64,000 nucleotides of DNA from Xanthobacter sp. NM-25. Its GTDB lineage: Bacteria; Pseudomonadota; Alphaproteobacteria; Rhizobiales; Xanthobacteraceae. The position numbers and the translations under genes were made by a program. Positions 51,321 through 62,046 of this stretch are shown here, in pieces. The stretch spans positions 1 through 64,000 of the forward strand of contig NZ_JACBFS010000009.1 of assembly GCF_022138605.1 (NCBI RefSeq). The letters run 5' to 3'. The notes under the pieces are model-generated. The model saw only the letters and a program-made list of their open reading frames with translations, was not told the DNA's origin and made no database searches. How positions within the stretch are numbered: the stretch's first letter is position 1; each line of letters opens with the position of its first letter.

Positions 51321-52568
51321 ATGACCGCTGCGCTTCGCGTGCCCGGGCGCCGGCGGGCCATCATCATCGGCGCGCTGGTGATCGCCGCGCTGGTGGCGGC
51401 ACTGCTGCTGAAGGACACCCTCTTCCCGCCCGAGACGCCGAAGATCATGTCCGCCCGGGTCACCACCGGCACGGTGGAAGAGACGGTGCTTGCCACCGGC
51501 ACCCTGAAGCCCGCCAAGCTGGTGGCCGTGGGCGCCCAGGTGTCCGGCCGCGTCACCTCCATCAAGGTGCAGCTCGGCCAGAAGCTCAAGCAGGGCGACC
51601 TGGTGGCGGAGATCGATTCCGTCACCCAGCAGAATTCCCTGCGCACCGCCGAGGCATCGGTCGCCAACATGCGGGCGCAGAAGCAGGAAAAAGAAGCAAC
51701 CCTGGTGCTGGCCGAGCAGACCCTTGCCCGCCAGAAGAAGCTGGTGGCGCAGACCGCCGTCTCCCAGGCTGATTTCGAGACCGCCCAGGCGGATGTGGCC
51801 ACCACCCGGGCCCAGATCGCCGCCCTGGAGGCGCAGATCATCGAGGCCGAGGTGGCGGTGGACACCGCCCGGGTGAACCTCGGCTACACCCGCATCACCG
51901 CGCCCATGGACGGCACCGTGCTGTACATCGTCAGCCAGGAAGGCCAGACGGTGAACGCCAACCAGACCACGCCCACCATCGTCATCCTCGGCGACCTCGA
52001 CACCATGATGGTGCGCGCCGAGATCTCCGAAGCCGACGTGGTGAAGGTGAAGCCGGGCCAGAGCCTCTATTTCAACATTATCGGCGAACCGGACCAGCGC
52101 TACGAGGCCAAGCTGGAGTTCATCGAGCCGGCGCCGGAATCCATCACCAGCGACAGCCTCGTTTCCACCTCCTCCACCTCGAGCAGCAGCAGCAAGTCCT
52201 CATCCAGCACGTCCACGTCGAGCGCCATCTACTACAACGGCATCTTCTACGTGCCGAACCCGGACGGGAAGCTGCGCACCTACATGACGGCCGAGGTCCA
52301 TATCGTGCTTGGCAGCGCCAAGAATGCCCTGACCATCCCCTCGGCGGCGCTCGGCGCCAAGCAGAAGGACGGGCGCTATGCGGTGCGGGTGCTGGAGCCC
52401 AATGGCGAGGTGATCACCCGGTTCGTCGAGGTGGGCCTCAACAACAAGACCCGGGCGGAGATCCGCTCCGGCCTGAAGGCGGGCGAAACGGTGGTCACTG
52501 GTCAGCTCTCCGGCGCTGGCGGCACCAGCGCCGCACGGCGCATGCCGCCGCCGCCCATGGGCCTGTGA
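51321..52568 (+). CDS. macA: MacA-type periplasmic adaptor
   Basis: 415 residues. One N-terminal membrane anchor (about 13-32), lipoyl half-motifs (GAQVSGRVTSIKVQLGQKLKQGDLVAEID, then APMDGTVLYIVSQEGQTV), a helical hairpin (about 110-190) and beta-barrel domains show a MacA adaptor. It links the MacB ATPase to the outer channel. At about 282-301 there is a run of 20 residues that are almost all Ser or Thr, in a loop of the beta-barrel. The ATG follows GGAGGC. It lies 81 bases after the channel gene and ten before macB. Confidence 0.93.
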   Translation: MTAALRVPGRRRAIIIGALVIAALVAALLLKDTLFPPETPKIMSARVTTGTVEETVLATGTLKPAKLVAVGAQVSGRVTSIKVQLGQKLKQGDLVAEIDSVTQQNSLRTAEASVANMRAQKQEKEATLVLAEQTLARQKKLVAQTAVSQADFETAQADVATTRAQIAALEAQIIEAEVAVDTARVNLGYTRITAPMDGTVLYIVSQEGQTVNANQTTPTIVILGDLDTMMVRAEISEADVVKVKPGQSLYFNIIGEPDQRYEAKLEFIEPAPESITSDSLVSTSSTSSSSSKSSSSTSTSSAIYYNGIFYVPNPDGKLRTYMTAEVHIVLGSAKNALTIPSAALGAKQKDGRYAVRVLEPNGEVITRFVEVGLNNKTRAEIRSGLKAGETVVTGQLSGAGGTSAARRMPPPPMGL

Positions 52569-52578
52569 CGGATCCGCC

Positions 52579-54561
52579 ATGGGCACGCCGCTGATCGAAC
52601 TCCACAAGCTCCGGCGCGAGTATCCCGCCGGCGAGGGGGTTCTCACCGTCCTCAAGGACATCGACCTCACCATCGAGCAGGGAGAGATGGTGGCCATTGT
52701 CGGGGCCTCGGGCTCCGGCAAGTCCACCCTCATGAACATCCTGGGGTGCCTCGCTCGCCCCACCTCCGGCAGCTACAAGATCGCCGGCCGCGAGACCTCG
52801 AGCCTCGCCCCCGACGAGCTGGCGGCGCTGCGGCGCGAACATTTCGGCTTCATCTTCCAGCGCTATCACCTGCTGGGCGAATTGACCGCCCTCGGCAATG
52901 TGGAAATCCCGGCCATCTATGCCGGCTGGACCGCCGGCGCCCGACGCACCCGCGCGCTGGAGTTGCTGGAGCGGCTCGGCATGGGCGAGCGCACCGGCCA
53001 CCGCCCGGGCCAGCTCTCCGGCGGCCAGCAGCAACGCGTTTCCATCGCCCGCGCGCTGATGAACGGCGCCAACCTGATCCTGGCGGATGAGCCCACCGGC
53101 GCCCTCGACAAGACCTCCGGCGAGGAAGTGCTGCGCATCCTCGATGAGCTGCACGCCGAGGGCAAGACCATCGTCATCGTCACCCACGATATGAACGTGG
53201 CGGCCCGGGCCGAGCGCATCATCGAATTTTCCGATGGCGCCATCATCTCCGATCGCCGCACTGGCAAGGCCCCGGCGCCCCCCGTCGTCGCCGCCGACCC
53301 CGGCGAGGCGCAGGCGGTGGCCGCCGCGGCGCAGCCGGCCGGTCATCCCCTCCAGGCGCTGATCATGCGCTTCCAGGAAGCGTTCCGCATGGCGCTGCTG
53401 GCCATGAACGCCCATCGGCTGCGCACCTTCCTCACCATGCTGGGCATCATCATCGGCATCGCCTCGGTGGTGTGCGTGGTGGCGCTGGGCGAGGGCTCGC
53501 GGCAGAAAGTGCTCGCCAACATCTCCTCGCTCGGCACCAACACGCTGGAGGTGTTCCCCGGCAAGACCTTCGGCGATGTGCGTTCGGGCAAGATCACCAC
53601 GCTGGTGGTGGCCGATGCCAAGGCGCTGGCGGACCAGCCCTATGTGGCCGCGGTGACGCCCACGGTCTCCACCTCCAAGACGGTGCGGTTCCGCTCCATC
53701 GAGGCGAGCGCGCTGGTGAATGGCGTGGGCGAACAGTATTTCACCGCCCGCGGCACCAAGCTCGCCCAGGGCCGCCTGTTTGACGCCGAGGCGGTGCGCA
53801 CCTACGCCCAGGATGCGGTCATCGACGAGAACACCCGCAAGACCCTGTTCGCCGATTTCCCCGGCGACCCCATCGGCGAAGTGATCCTGGTGGGCGACGT
53901 GCCGTGCCGGGTGGTGGGCATCGCCGAGCAGCAGCAGGGCGGCTTCGGCTCCAGCCAGAACCTGTCCATCTACCTGCCCTACACCACGGTGCAGGCGCGC
54001 CTGCTCGGCACCACCTCACTGCGCTCCATCACCGTGCGGGTGGCGGACGATGTGGATACTGCCCTGGCCGAGACGGCGGTGACCGACTTCATCACCCAGC
54101 GCCACGGCAAGCAGGATTTCTTCATCCTCAACACCGACGATATCCGGAAAACCATCACCTCCACCACCGAGACGCTGACCCTGCTGATTGCCGCCATCGC
54201 CCTCATCTCGCTGCTGGTGGGCGGCATCGGGGTGATGAACATCATGCTGGTGTCGGTGTCGGAGCGGGTGGCGGAAATCGGCGTGCGCATGGCGGTGGGC
54301 GCCCGGCGCTCCGACATCCTCCAGCAATTCCTGATCGAGGCGGTGCTGGTGTGCCTCATTGGCGGCGTGCTGGGCATTGGCACGGCGCTCGGCTTCGGCG
54401 TGCTGTTCACCTATGTGGGGTCGAACTTCACATTGGTCTATTCCGGCGCCTCCATCGTGCTGGCGTTCGTCTCATCCAGCCTCATCGGCGGCGTGTTCGG
54501 CTACCTGCCCGCGCGCAGCGCCTCCCTGCTGGATCCGGTGGAAGCCCTGTCGCGGGATTGA
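52579..54561 (+). CDS. macB: MacB-type ABC transporter (ATPase fused to permease)
   Basis: 660 residues. The N-terminal ATPase has Walker A GASGSGKST, signature LSGGQQQRV, and Walker B DEPTGALD. After a Pro/Ala-rich linker (about 230-255), the first membrane helix (about 280), a large periplasmic domain (about 305-525) and three more helices near the C-terminus follow the MacB plan. It drives export of macrolides, peptides or siderophores through MacA and the outer-membrane lipoprotein, using the inner-membrane mechanotransmission route. Substrate unknown; the OMF-MacA-MacB set resembles the PvdT/PvdR/OpmQ pyoverdine exporter. Confidence 0.95.
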   Translation: MGTPLIELHKLRREYPAGEGVLTVLKDIDLTIEQGEMVAIVGASGSGKSTLMNILGCLARPTSGSYKIAGRETSSLAPDELAALRREHFGFIFQRYHLLGELTALGNVEIPAIYAGWTAGARRTRALELLERLGMGERTGHRPGQLSGGQQQRVSIARALMNGANLILADEPTGALDKTSGEEVLRILDELHAEGKTIVIVTHDMNVAARAERIIEFSDGAIISDRRTGKAPAPPVVAADPGEAQAVAAAAQPAGHPLQALIMRFQEAFRMALLAMNAHRLRTFLTMLGIIIGIASVVCVVALGEGSRQKVLANISSLGTNTLEVFPGKTFGDVRSGKITTLVVADAKALADQPYVAAVTPTVSTSKTVRFRSIEASALVNGVGEQYFTARGTKLAQGRLFDAEAVRTYAQDAVIDENTRKTLFADFPGDPIGEVILVGDVPCRVVGIAEQQQGGFGSSQNLSIYLPYTTVQARLLGTTSLRSITVRVADDVDTALAETAVTDFITQRHGKQDFFILNTDDIRKTITSTTETLTLLIAAIALISLLVGGIGVMNIMLVSVSERVAEIGVRMAVGARRSDILQQFLIEAVLVCLIGGVLGIGTALGFGVLFTYVGSNFTLVYSGASIVLAFVSSSLIGGVFGYLPARSASLLDPVEALSRD

Positions 54562-54597
54562 GCGCGGCGCGCCGGGGCCGCGTTCAGCCGGCCCCGC

Positions 54598-55473
54598 TCA
54601 CGCGCTGGCGCCGGCCTTGCCGGCCTCCCAGCCGAGGATGGCGCGCTTGCGGGTGAGGCCCCAGTGATAGCCGGTCAGATCCCCACTCTTGCCCAGCACC
54701 CGGTGGCACGGCACCACGAAGGAGATCGGGTTCTTGCCGACGGCGGCGCCCACCGCCCGCGCCGCCTTGGGCTTGCCCACGTGGGCGGCGATGGAGGAAT
54801 ACGTAGTGGCCCGGCCCATAGGGATGCGCAGCAGCGTCTCCCACACCCGGATCTCGAAATCCGTGCCGATGAAGACGATGCGCAAAGGCTGGTCGTCACG
54901 CCAGGCGGTGGGGTTGAAGATGCGCGACACCAAAGGCGCGGTGGCGGCGGGATCCTCCACATAATCCGCATTGGGCCAGCGGGCCCGCATGTCGGCCAGC
55001 GCCGCCACCTCCTCGCCCGCATCCGCGAAGGCGAGGCCGCACAGCCCCCGGCCGGTGGACATGGCCAGCGCCTGGCCGAACGGCGAGGGGTGGAAGCCGT
55101 AGCGGATCAGCAGCCCGGCGCCGCCGGTCTTCCACTCGCCCGGCGACATGGCCTCGTGCACCACGAACAGATCATGCAGCCGGCCGGGCCCCGACAGGCC
55201 GAGCTCCAGCGCGGCATCGAGCACATTGGGGCTTTCGGCCAGCACCCGGCGGGCCCGGTCGAGGGTCACCGCCTGCAGGAACGCCTTGGGGGTGAGGCCA
55301 CACCAGCGGCGGAACAGGTCCGTCAGCGCCCGGGACGACACGCCCACGGCGGCGGCGATCTCCTCCACCTCCGGCTGGCGGCGCATGTGGTGGGAGATGT
55401 ACTCCACCGCCCGGTGAACCACGTCATAGTCACAGGCGGCAATCTCAAGGGGCGTGGCGGGGGTCGCGATCAT
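54598..55473 (-). CDS. AraC-type HTH fused to O6-methylguanine-DNA methyltransferase (Ada-like)
   Basis: 291 residues from MIATPATPLEIAACDYD. An AraC-type HTH (about 10-110, EIAAAVGVSSRALTDLFRRWCGLTPKAFLQAV) is followed by a methyltransferase (about 120-285) with acceptor cysteine in PCHRVLG (Cys256). It directly removes alkyl groups from guanine in DNA. The N-terminal zinc domain of classic Ada, which repairs phosphotriesters and triggers induction, is missing, so the HTH part must be controlled another way. It lies downstream of bluB on the same strand with a 144-base gap. Confidence 0.9.
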   Translation of the reverse strand: MIATPATPLEIAACDYDVVHRAVEYISHHMRRQPEVEEIAAAVGVSSRALTDLFRRWCGLTPKAFLQAVTLDRARRVLAESPNVLDAALELGLSGPGRLHDLFVVHEAMSPGEWKTGGAGLLIRYGFHPSPFGQALAMSTGRGLCGLAFADAGEEVAALADMRARWPNADYVEDPAATAPLVSRIFNPTAWRDDQPLRIVFIGTDFEIRVWETLLRIPMGRATTYSSIAAHVGKPKAARAVGAAVGKNPISFVVPCHRVLGKSGDLTGYHWGLTRKRAILGWEAGKAGASA

Positions 55474-55617
55474 GGGACCTGCGGCAGGGAACAGGCGAAA
55501 AGCGGGAGCATCGAGCGCCAGCACGGGGCATCTCCATCCTATCGGGCTTGGCCCATTGCACCAAAGCGTGCCGGCGCCGGCCACCCGATTTCGCGGCGAA
55601 CCTTTTCCTCCCGCCGT

Positions 55618-56397
55618 TCAGCTCACCCCCTTGCCGGAGGCAAGGACACCGAAGCGCTCGGAAAACACCAGATCTTCCAGCGGCAGGCGCTTGCGCCAGC
55701 CGGCCCGCTCCAGATCCGGCGTCGTCTCGAAGCGGGCCACATAGCCCACGCACAGCAGCGCAATGGGCACGATGGGCTCGGGAATGCCGAGAATAGCCCG
55801 CAGGTCCGCCAGCGACAGGATGGAGACCCAGCCCACCCCCAGATTCTCCGCCCGCGCAGCGAGCCAGATGTTCTGCACCGCGCAGACGGTGGAATAGATG
55901 TCCATCTCGCTCTGGTGGGTGCGCCCCAGCACCACCGGCCCGGCGCGATCGCGCTCGCAGGTGACACACAGCATCAGCGGCGCCTCCAGGATGCCTTCGA
56001 GCTTCAAGGAACGGTAGAGCTTCGCCCGCTCCGGCTCGAACATCCGGGCGGCCTCGCCATTGGCACGGGTGAAGGCGTCATGCAGGGCCGTCCTGGTGGC
56101 GGGATCGCGGATGACGATGAAGTTCCAGGGTTGCAGGAAGCCCACCGAGGGGGCCGCATGGCCCGCTGCCAGCACCCGCCCCAGCACCTCGTCCGGCACC
56201 GGATCGGGCAGGAAATTGCGCCGCACGTCCCGCCGTTCGGTGATGCAGCGATAGATGGCGGCCCGCTCGGCGGCACTGAAGCCCCCCTGCTGGCCATCGC
56301 CCGTCCGTGCCGGGATCTCCGCCTGGGGACCGGCCATGCGCTCCCGGGCGCTGCTGTCCTGTGCCACGGCCTCTCCTCCCGACTTGGATCTTGCCAT
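55618..56397 (-). CDS. bluB: 5,6-dimethylbenzimidazole synthase BluB
   Basis: About 259 residues from MARSKSGGEAV; the ATG at 56337, preceded by GGGAG, would give 239 and is an equally likely start. It is a flavin nitroreductase-fold enzyme that breaks FMN, using oxygen, to make the lower ligand of vitamin B12. Signatures include RCITERRDVRRNFLPDPVP, APSVGFLQPWNFIVI and VGWVSIL. No other cobalamin genes and no obvious cobalamin riboswitch are nearby. It follows glpK by 26 bases and is probably on the same transcript. Confidence 0.88.
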   Translation of the reverse strand: MARSKSGGEAVAQDSSARERMAGPQAEIPARTGDGQQGGFSAAERAAIYRCITERRDVRRNFLPDPVPDEVLGRVLAAGHAAPSVGFLQPWNFIVIRDPATRTALHDAFTRANGEAARMFEPERAKLYRSLKLEGILEAPLMLCVTCERDRAGPVVLGRTHQSEMDIYSTVCAVQNIWLAARAENLGVGWVSILSLADLRAILGIPEPIVPIALLCVGYVARFETTPDLERAGWRKRLPLEDLVFSERFGVLASGKGVS

Positions 56398-56423
56398 CAG
56401 ATGGCGACACTCTGTCGCGTCGG

Positions 56424-57941
<1,518 letters not shown>

Positions 57942-57975
57942 GATTCCTCCCGCCGGCCGTGATGCGGCCGTGTGC

Positions 57976-59490
57976 TTATCGTCTGCGCGCGCGGCGCAGC
58001 GCCATGTAGGTGGCGAGCGCCGCCGCCTCCTCCAGGCTGAGTCGCAACCCCAGCTTGGTGCGGCGCCACAACACGTCATCCGCGCTGTGCGCCCATTCCA
58101 CGTCCATGAGGTAATCCACCTCGCGCTGGCACAAATGGGCGCCGAACCACTCGCCGAGGTCGTCCTCGCCCTTCACCCCGTCCAGCAGGCGCCCGGCCCG
58201 GGTGCCGTAGGCTCGCGCGAGGCGACGCAGCAGCGCCGGGTCCAGCTCGGGAAACGTGCGCCGCAGCTCGCCCACCAGGGTGTCGAAGCCCTGGCGGGGA
58301 AAGTCCCCGCCCGGCAAGGTGGCGCCCGCCGTCCACGGCGCCGGCGCCGGCCCGCCCGGCAAGTGGGGCAGCAGCTTGGCCAGCGCCGCCTCGGCGAGGC
58401 GACGGTAGGTGGTGATCTTGCCGCCGAACACGCTGAGCAGCGGGGGCCCTCCGGCCGGCGCGTCCAGGGTCAGCACATAGTCGCGGGTGGCGTCCTGGGC
58501 CCGGCCGGCGCCGTCGTCATAGAGCGCCCGCACGCCGGAATAGCTCCACACCACCGCGTGGGGGGTCACCGGCGCGGCGAAATATTCGCTCGCGGCGGCG
58601 CACAGATAGGCGATGTCCTCCGGCGTCGCCGCCACGTCCTCGGGACGCCCCTGATAGTCCCGATCGGTGGTGCCGATGAGGGTGAAATCCCCTTCATAGG
58701 GAATGGCGAAGATGATGCGCCCGTCGGCATTCTGGAAGATGTAGCAGCGATCATGGGCATAAAGGCGCGGCACCACGATGTGGCTGCCCTGCACCAGCCG
58801 CACATGGGCGCTGGCACGGACCCCCAGGCTGTCCAGCACATCCCCGGCCCAGGGGCCGGCGGCATCCACCAGGCTGCGGGCCGCCACCTCGCTGATGATC
58901 CCGTCGTGCTCACACTGGATCAGCCAAAGCCCGTCCGACCGCCGAGCCCCCAGCACGCGGGTGCGCGGGCGGATGCTGGCGCCCCGCTCGGCGGCATCGA
59001 GGGCATTGAGCACCACCAGGCGGGCGTCCTCCACCCAGCAGTCGGAATATTCAAAGCCGCGGGTGAACAGCGGCTTCAGCGGCTCGCCCAGGGGATCGCG
59101 CCGCAGGTCCACGCTGCGGGTCGGCGGCAGCCGCCGGCGACCGCCCAGATGGTCGTAGATCCACAGCCCCAGACGCAACAGCCAAGCGGGCCGCAGGCCC
59201 CGGTGGTGCGGCAGCACGAACCGCAGCGGCCAGATGATGTGGGGCGCCATGCCCCACAGAACCTCGCGCTCCTCCAGCGCCTCGTGCACCAGGCGGAACT
59301 CGTAATGCTCCAGATAGCGCAGGCCGCCATGGATGAGCTTGGTGGAGGCGGACGACGTGCCGGAGGCGAAATCGCCCTTCTCGAACAGCACCGCGGAGAG
59401 GCCGCGCCCCTGGGCATCGCGGGCGATGCCGGTGCCATTGATGCCGCCGCCGATGACGGCCACGTCGAAGATCTCCGGGCTCCCGGCCAT
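57976..59490 (-). CDS. glpD: Glycerol-3-phosphate dehydrogenase (FAD, aerobic)
   Basis: 504 residues. The N-terminal FAD site is VAVIGGGINGTGIARDAQGRG, and the signature TKLIHGGLRYLEHYEFRLV follows. It oxidises glycerol 3-phosphate to dihydroxyacetone phosphate at the membrane, passing electrons to ubiquinone. It is first in glpD-glpK-bluB, with a 34-base gap to glpK. No glpR regulator or glycerol transporter is seen in this window. Confidence 0.97.
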   Translation of the reverse strand: MAGSPEIFDVAVIGGGINGTGIARDAQGRGLSAVLFEKGDFASGTSSASTKLIHGGLRYLEHYEFRLVHEALEEREVLWGMAPHIIWPLRFVLPHHRGLRPAWLLRLGLWIYDHLGGRRRLPPTRSVDLRRDPLGEPLKPLFTRGFEYSDCWVEDARLVVLNALDAAERGASIRPRTRVLGARRSDGLWLIQCEHDGIISEVAARSLVDAAGPWAGDVLDSLGVRASAHVRLVQGSHIVVPRLYAHDRCYIFQNADGRIIFAIPYEGDFTLIGTTDRDYQGRPEDVAATPEDIAYLCAAASEYFAAPVTPHAVVWSYSGVRALYDDGAGRAQDATRDYVLTLDAPAGGPPLLSVFGGKITTYRRLAEAALAKLLPHLPGGPAPAPWTAGATLPGGDFPRQGFDTLVGELRRTFPELDPALLRRLARAYGTRAGRLLDGVKGEDDLGEWFGAHLCQREVDYLMDVEWAHSADDVLWRRTKLGLRLSLEEAAALATYMALRRARRR

Positions 59491-59754
59491 CCCACCTGCT
59501 CCGCCTGCGGCCGCGCGAATTCGACCGGTCAGAATCAGCCGAACACCAAGCCTGGAACCATGGCGGCGTTTGATCGCGCGTCAATGACAATCCTGCGCGG
59601 CGGCGCCTAACCGGACACCGCTTGCGAAACCGCGAAGGGCAGGCCAGCATGGGGGGAACGAGAGGTTCGCGCCACGTCGAACCCCGCTGAGGACACGTCA
59701 AACCCCGCAAGGGTGCAGGCCCATCCCGGACCTGCGCAAGGAGCTGGCCCCAAC

Positions 59755-60774
59755 ATGACCCTGACCCGTCGCACCCTGCTGCAGGCGAGCGCTGCTACCG
59801 CATTGACCGGAAGCGTCTTCGCCCCCTTCGTCGCCCGCGCGCAGGAGCCGGAATTCGCCTACAAATACGCCAACAACCTGCCCGTGACCCACCCCATGAA
59901 CATCCGCGCGGCGGAGATGGTGGAGGCCATCAGGAAGGAGACCGACGGCCGCGTGGCCATCAGCGTGTTCCCCTCCAACCAGCTCGGCGGCGACACCGAC
60001 ATGCTGAGCCAGCTGCGCTCCGGGGGCATCGAGTTCTTCACCCTGTCGCCACTCATTCTTTCCACCTTGGTGCCCAACGCCTCCATCAGCGGCATCGGCT
60101 TCGCGTTCCCCGATTATGCGGCGGTGTGGAGAGCCATGGACGGCAAGCTCGGCGACTATGTGCGCGGGCAGATCGCCAAGGCCGGCATCATCGCCATGGA
60201 CAAGATCTGGGACAACGGCTTCCGCCAGATCACCACCTCCACCAAGCCCATAGACACTGCCGCCGACCTCAAGGGCCTGAAGATCCGCGTGCCGGTCTCA
60301 CCCCTGTGGACCTCCATGTTCAAGGCGTTCGGCTCGGCCCCGGCGAGCCTCAATTTCGCGGAGGTCTATACGGCGCTGCAAACCGGCACGGTGGATGCGC
60401 AGGAGAACCCGCTCGCCATCATCTCCACGGCGAAGCTCTATGAGGTGCAGAAATACTGCTCCCTCACCAACCACATGTGGGACGGCTTCTGGTTCCTCGC
60501 CAACCGCCGGGCCTTCATGGCCATGCCGGAAAACCTGCGCACCATCGTCGCCAAGCATATCAACGAAGCCGGCATGAAGGAGCGCGCCGACGTGGCCGCG
60601 CTCAACACCGAGCTGCAGAAGGATCTCACCGCCAAGGGGCTCGCCTTCAACGCGCCCAAGCCCGAGAGCTTCCGCGCCCAGCTCGGCACCGCCGGCTTCT
60701 ATGGCGAGTGGAAAGGCAAATATGGCGACGAGGCCTGGTCGATCCTCGAGACCTACACCGGCAAGCTCGGCTGA
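59755..60774 (+). CDS. TRAP transporter solute-binding protein (DctP family)
   Basis: 339 residues from MTLTRRTLLQASAATAL, with AAGGAG before the ATG. The paired arginines and AFVARAQE-like cleavage (FVARA-QE) suggest export through Tat. The DctP fold is shown by NNLPVTHPMNIRAAEMVEAI, GRVAISVFPSNQLGGDTDML, and LKGLKIRVP with EVYTALQTGTVDAQENPLA. The last holds the conserved arginine-binding region for carboxylates. It binds an organic acid or similar solute in the periplasm. The membrane genes dctQ and dctM are not next to it, so it must work with a distant transporter. Confidence 0.92.
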   Translation: MTLTRRTLLQASAATALTGSVFAPFVARAQEPEFAYKYANNLPVTHPMNIRAAEMVEAIRKETDGRVAISVFPSNQLGGDTDMLSQLRSGGIEFFTLSPLILSTLVPNASISGIGFAFPDYAAVWRAMDGKLGDYVRGQIAKAGIIAMDKIWDNGFRQITTSTKPIDTAADLKGLKIRVPVSPLWTSMFKAFGSAPASLNFAEVYTALQTGTVDAQENPLAIISTAKLYEVQKYCSLTNHMWDGFWFLANRRAFMAMPENLRTIVAKHINEAGMKERADVAALNTELQKDLTAKGLAFNAPKPESFRAQLGTAGFYGEWKGKYGDEAWSILETYTGKLG

Positions 60775-60796
60775 GCCCGCCGGCCGTGGGGCGCGC

Positions 60797-60817
60797 GTTG
60801 CCGGGCCTCCCGGCAAC
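60797..60817 (+). terminator. Terminator after the TRAP binding-protein gene
   Basis: GTTGCCGGG pairs perfectly with CCCGGCAAC across a CCT loop, 22 bases past the stop; TTTT follows nine bases later at 60826-60829. Confidence 0.78.
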
Positions 60818-60833
60818 GTCTAGGCTTTTGGCC

Positions 60834-61037
60834 ATGGATCTGTTCGTCCGGCTGCTCATGCGCATGGCCTATTGGGTGCGGCGCCCACCCTCGCGCACCC
60901 ATGTGATGATCTTCGCCGGGGTGATTGCCCTCGCCGTGGTGTGTTTCGCGGTGGAAGCCCTGTGGGGCTGGCCCGATTGGCTCACCGCCCATCGGCCGCC
61001 GCGCAGCCTGGGCTTTACCCCCATGCAGGGGAAATAG
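60834..61037 (+). CDS. Small single-pass membrane protein
   Basis: 67 residues: MDLFVRLLMRMAYWVRRPPS, then a hydrophobic helix (about 24-43, VMIFAGVIALAVVCFAVEAL), then WGWPDWLTAHRPPRSLG. The basic amphipathic N-terminus suggests it faces the cytosol. A similar short protein is commonly seen near ribosomal-protein or pheST genes in Hyphomicrobiales, as I recall, but the function is unknown. No strong ribosome site is visible. Confidence 0.7.
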   Translation: MDLFVRLLMRMAYWVRRPPSRTHVMIFAGVIALAVVCFAVEALWGWPDWLTAHRPPRSLGFTPMQGK

Positions 61038-61209
61038 GGCCCGCCCCTTGGCCACCCCTTGCCTTTCGCGCCGCGCTCCTGTAACCAACGCGCCTTCGGA
61101 CCGGCCGGCGAAAAAGGGCTGCCGTGACGGTCCAGACCGCTCAACAGCAACAAGAGGCTGAGCGTCCTTCGCCCGCAAGGCGTGATGGATCGCGGCCACG
61201 GAGAGCCAA

Positions 61210-61410
61210 ATGCCCAAGATGAAGACCAAGTCGGGAGCCAAGAAGCGCTTCCGTCTCACGGGTACGGGTAAGGTCATCGCCGCCCAGGCCGGCAAGCGCC
61301 ACGGCATGATCAAGCGCACCAACAACCAGATCCGCAATCTGCGCGGCACCACCATCCTGAGCGAGAGTGACGGGCGGGTCATCCGCAAGCACTTCCTGCC
61401 CAACGGCTGA
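61210..61410 (+). CDS. rpmI: 50S ribosomal protein L35
   Basis: 66 residues, MPKMKTKSGAKKRFRLTGTG, the complete basic L35 protein. It usually comes after infC, but no infC is found upstream here. rplT follows after 29 bases. The preceding 170 bases hold no gene and should contain the promoter and any leader. Confidence 0.97.
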   Translation: MPKMKTKSGAKKRFRLTGTGKVIAAQAGKRHGMIKRTNNQIRNLRGTTILSESDGRVIRKHFLPNG

Positions 61411-61439
61411 CGCCAGTCACGATCTGAAGGAGCATACCC

Positions 61440-61802
61440 ATGGCCCGCGTGAAACGTGGCGTTACCGCCCACGCCAAGCACAAGAAGGTCTATAAGGCCG
61501 CCAAAGGCTTTTACGGCCGTCGCAAGAATACCATCCGCGCTGCCAAGTCCGCCGTCGAGCGGTCGATGCAGTATGCGTATCGCGATCGCAAGGTGAAGAA
61601 GCGGAACTTCCGCGCCCTGTGGATCCAGCGCATCAATGCCGGCGTGCGCGCGCTTGATCTCGACCTGACCTATTCGCGATTTATCGATGGTCTCGGCAAG
61701 GCCGGGATCGAGATCGATCGCAAGGTGCTCTCGGATATCGCCATCCACGAGCCCGACGCGTTCAAGGCCCTGGTGGAGCAGGCCAAGGCCGCTCTGGCCT
61801 GA
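61440..61802 (+). CDS. rplT: 50S ribosomal protein L20
   Basis: 120 residues, MARVKRGVTAHAKHKKVYK, normal L20 length. L20 is needed early in 50S assembly and in enterobacteria represses the infC-rpmI-rplT mRNA. It follows rpmI with GAAGGAG as ribosome site and ends at a clear terminator. Confidence 0.98.
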   Translation: MARVKRGVTAHAKHKKVYKAAKGFYGRRKNTIRAAKSAVERSMQYAYRDRKVKKRNFRALWIQRINAGVRALDLDLTYSRFIDGLGKAGIEIDRKVLSDIAIHEPDAFKALVEQAKAALA

Positions 61803-61826
61803 TCCTTTCGCCTTCCGAGACCTGCG

Positions 61827-61858
61827 AAAGCCCCGACGGATCACCGTGCGGGGCTTTT
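61827..61858 (+). terminator. Terminator of rpmI-rplT
   Basis: AAAGCCCCG (61827-61835) pairs with CGGGGCTTT (61849-61857), extended inside by ACGG/CCGT, and followed by a T run. It lies 25 bases past the rplT stop. Confidence 0.93.
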
Positions 61859-62046
61859 GTGCATGGATCGCGGGCGACCGGGCCGCTGCCATCCCGCGCA
61901 AGCCGTTTCCCGGGGCGCGGTTCGCCTCTATAAGCGGCGCGACATCCGAATCCGCCCGGCCTTCGCTGCCCCGCGCCGCCGCGACGGTGGATCCCGGAAG
62001 CGCCGCGGGACCCGCGCTTTGACGATTTTCATTTCGAGGACCTTCC

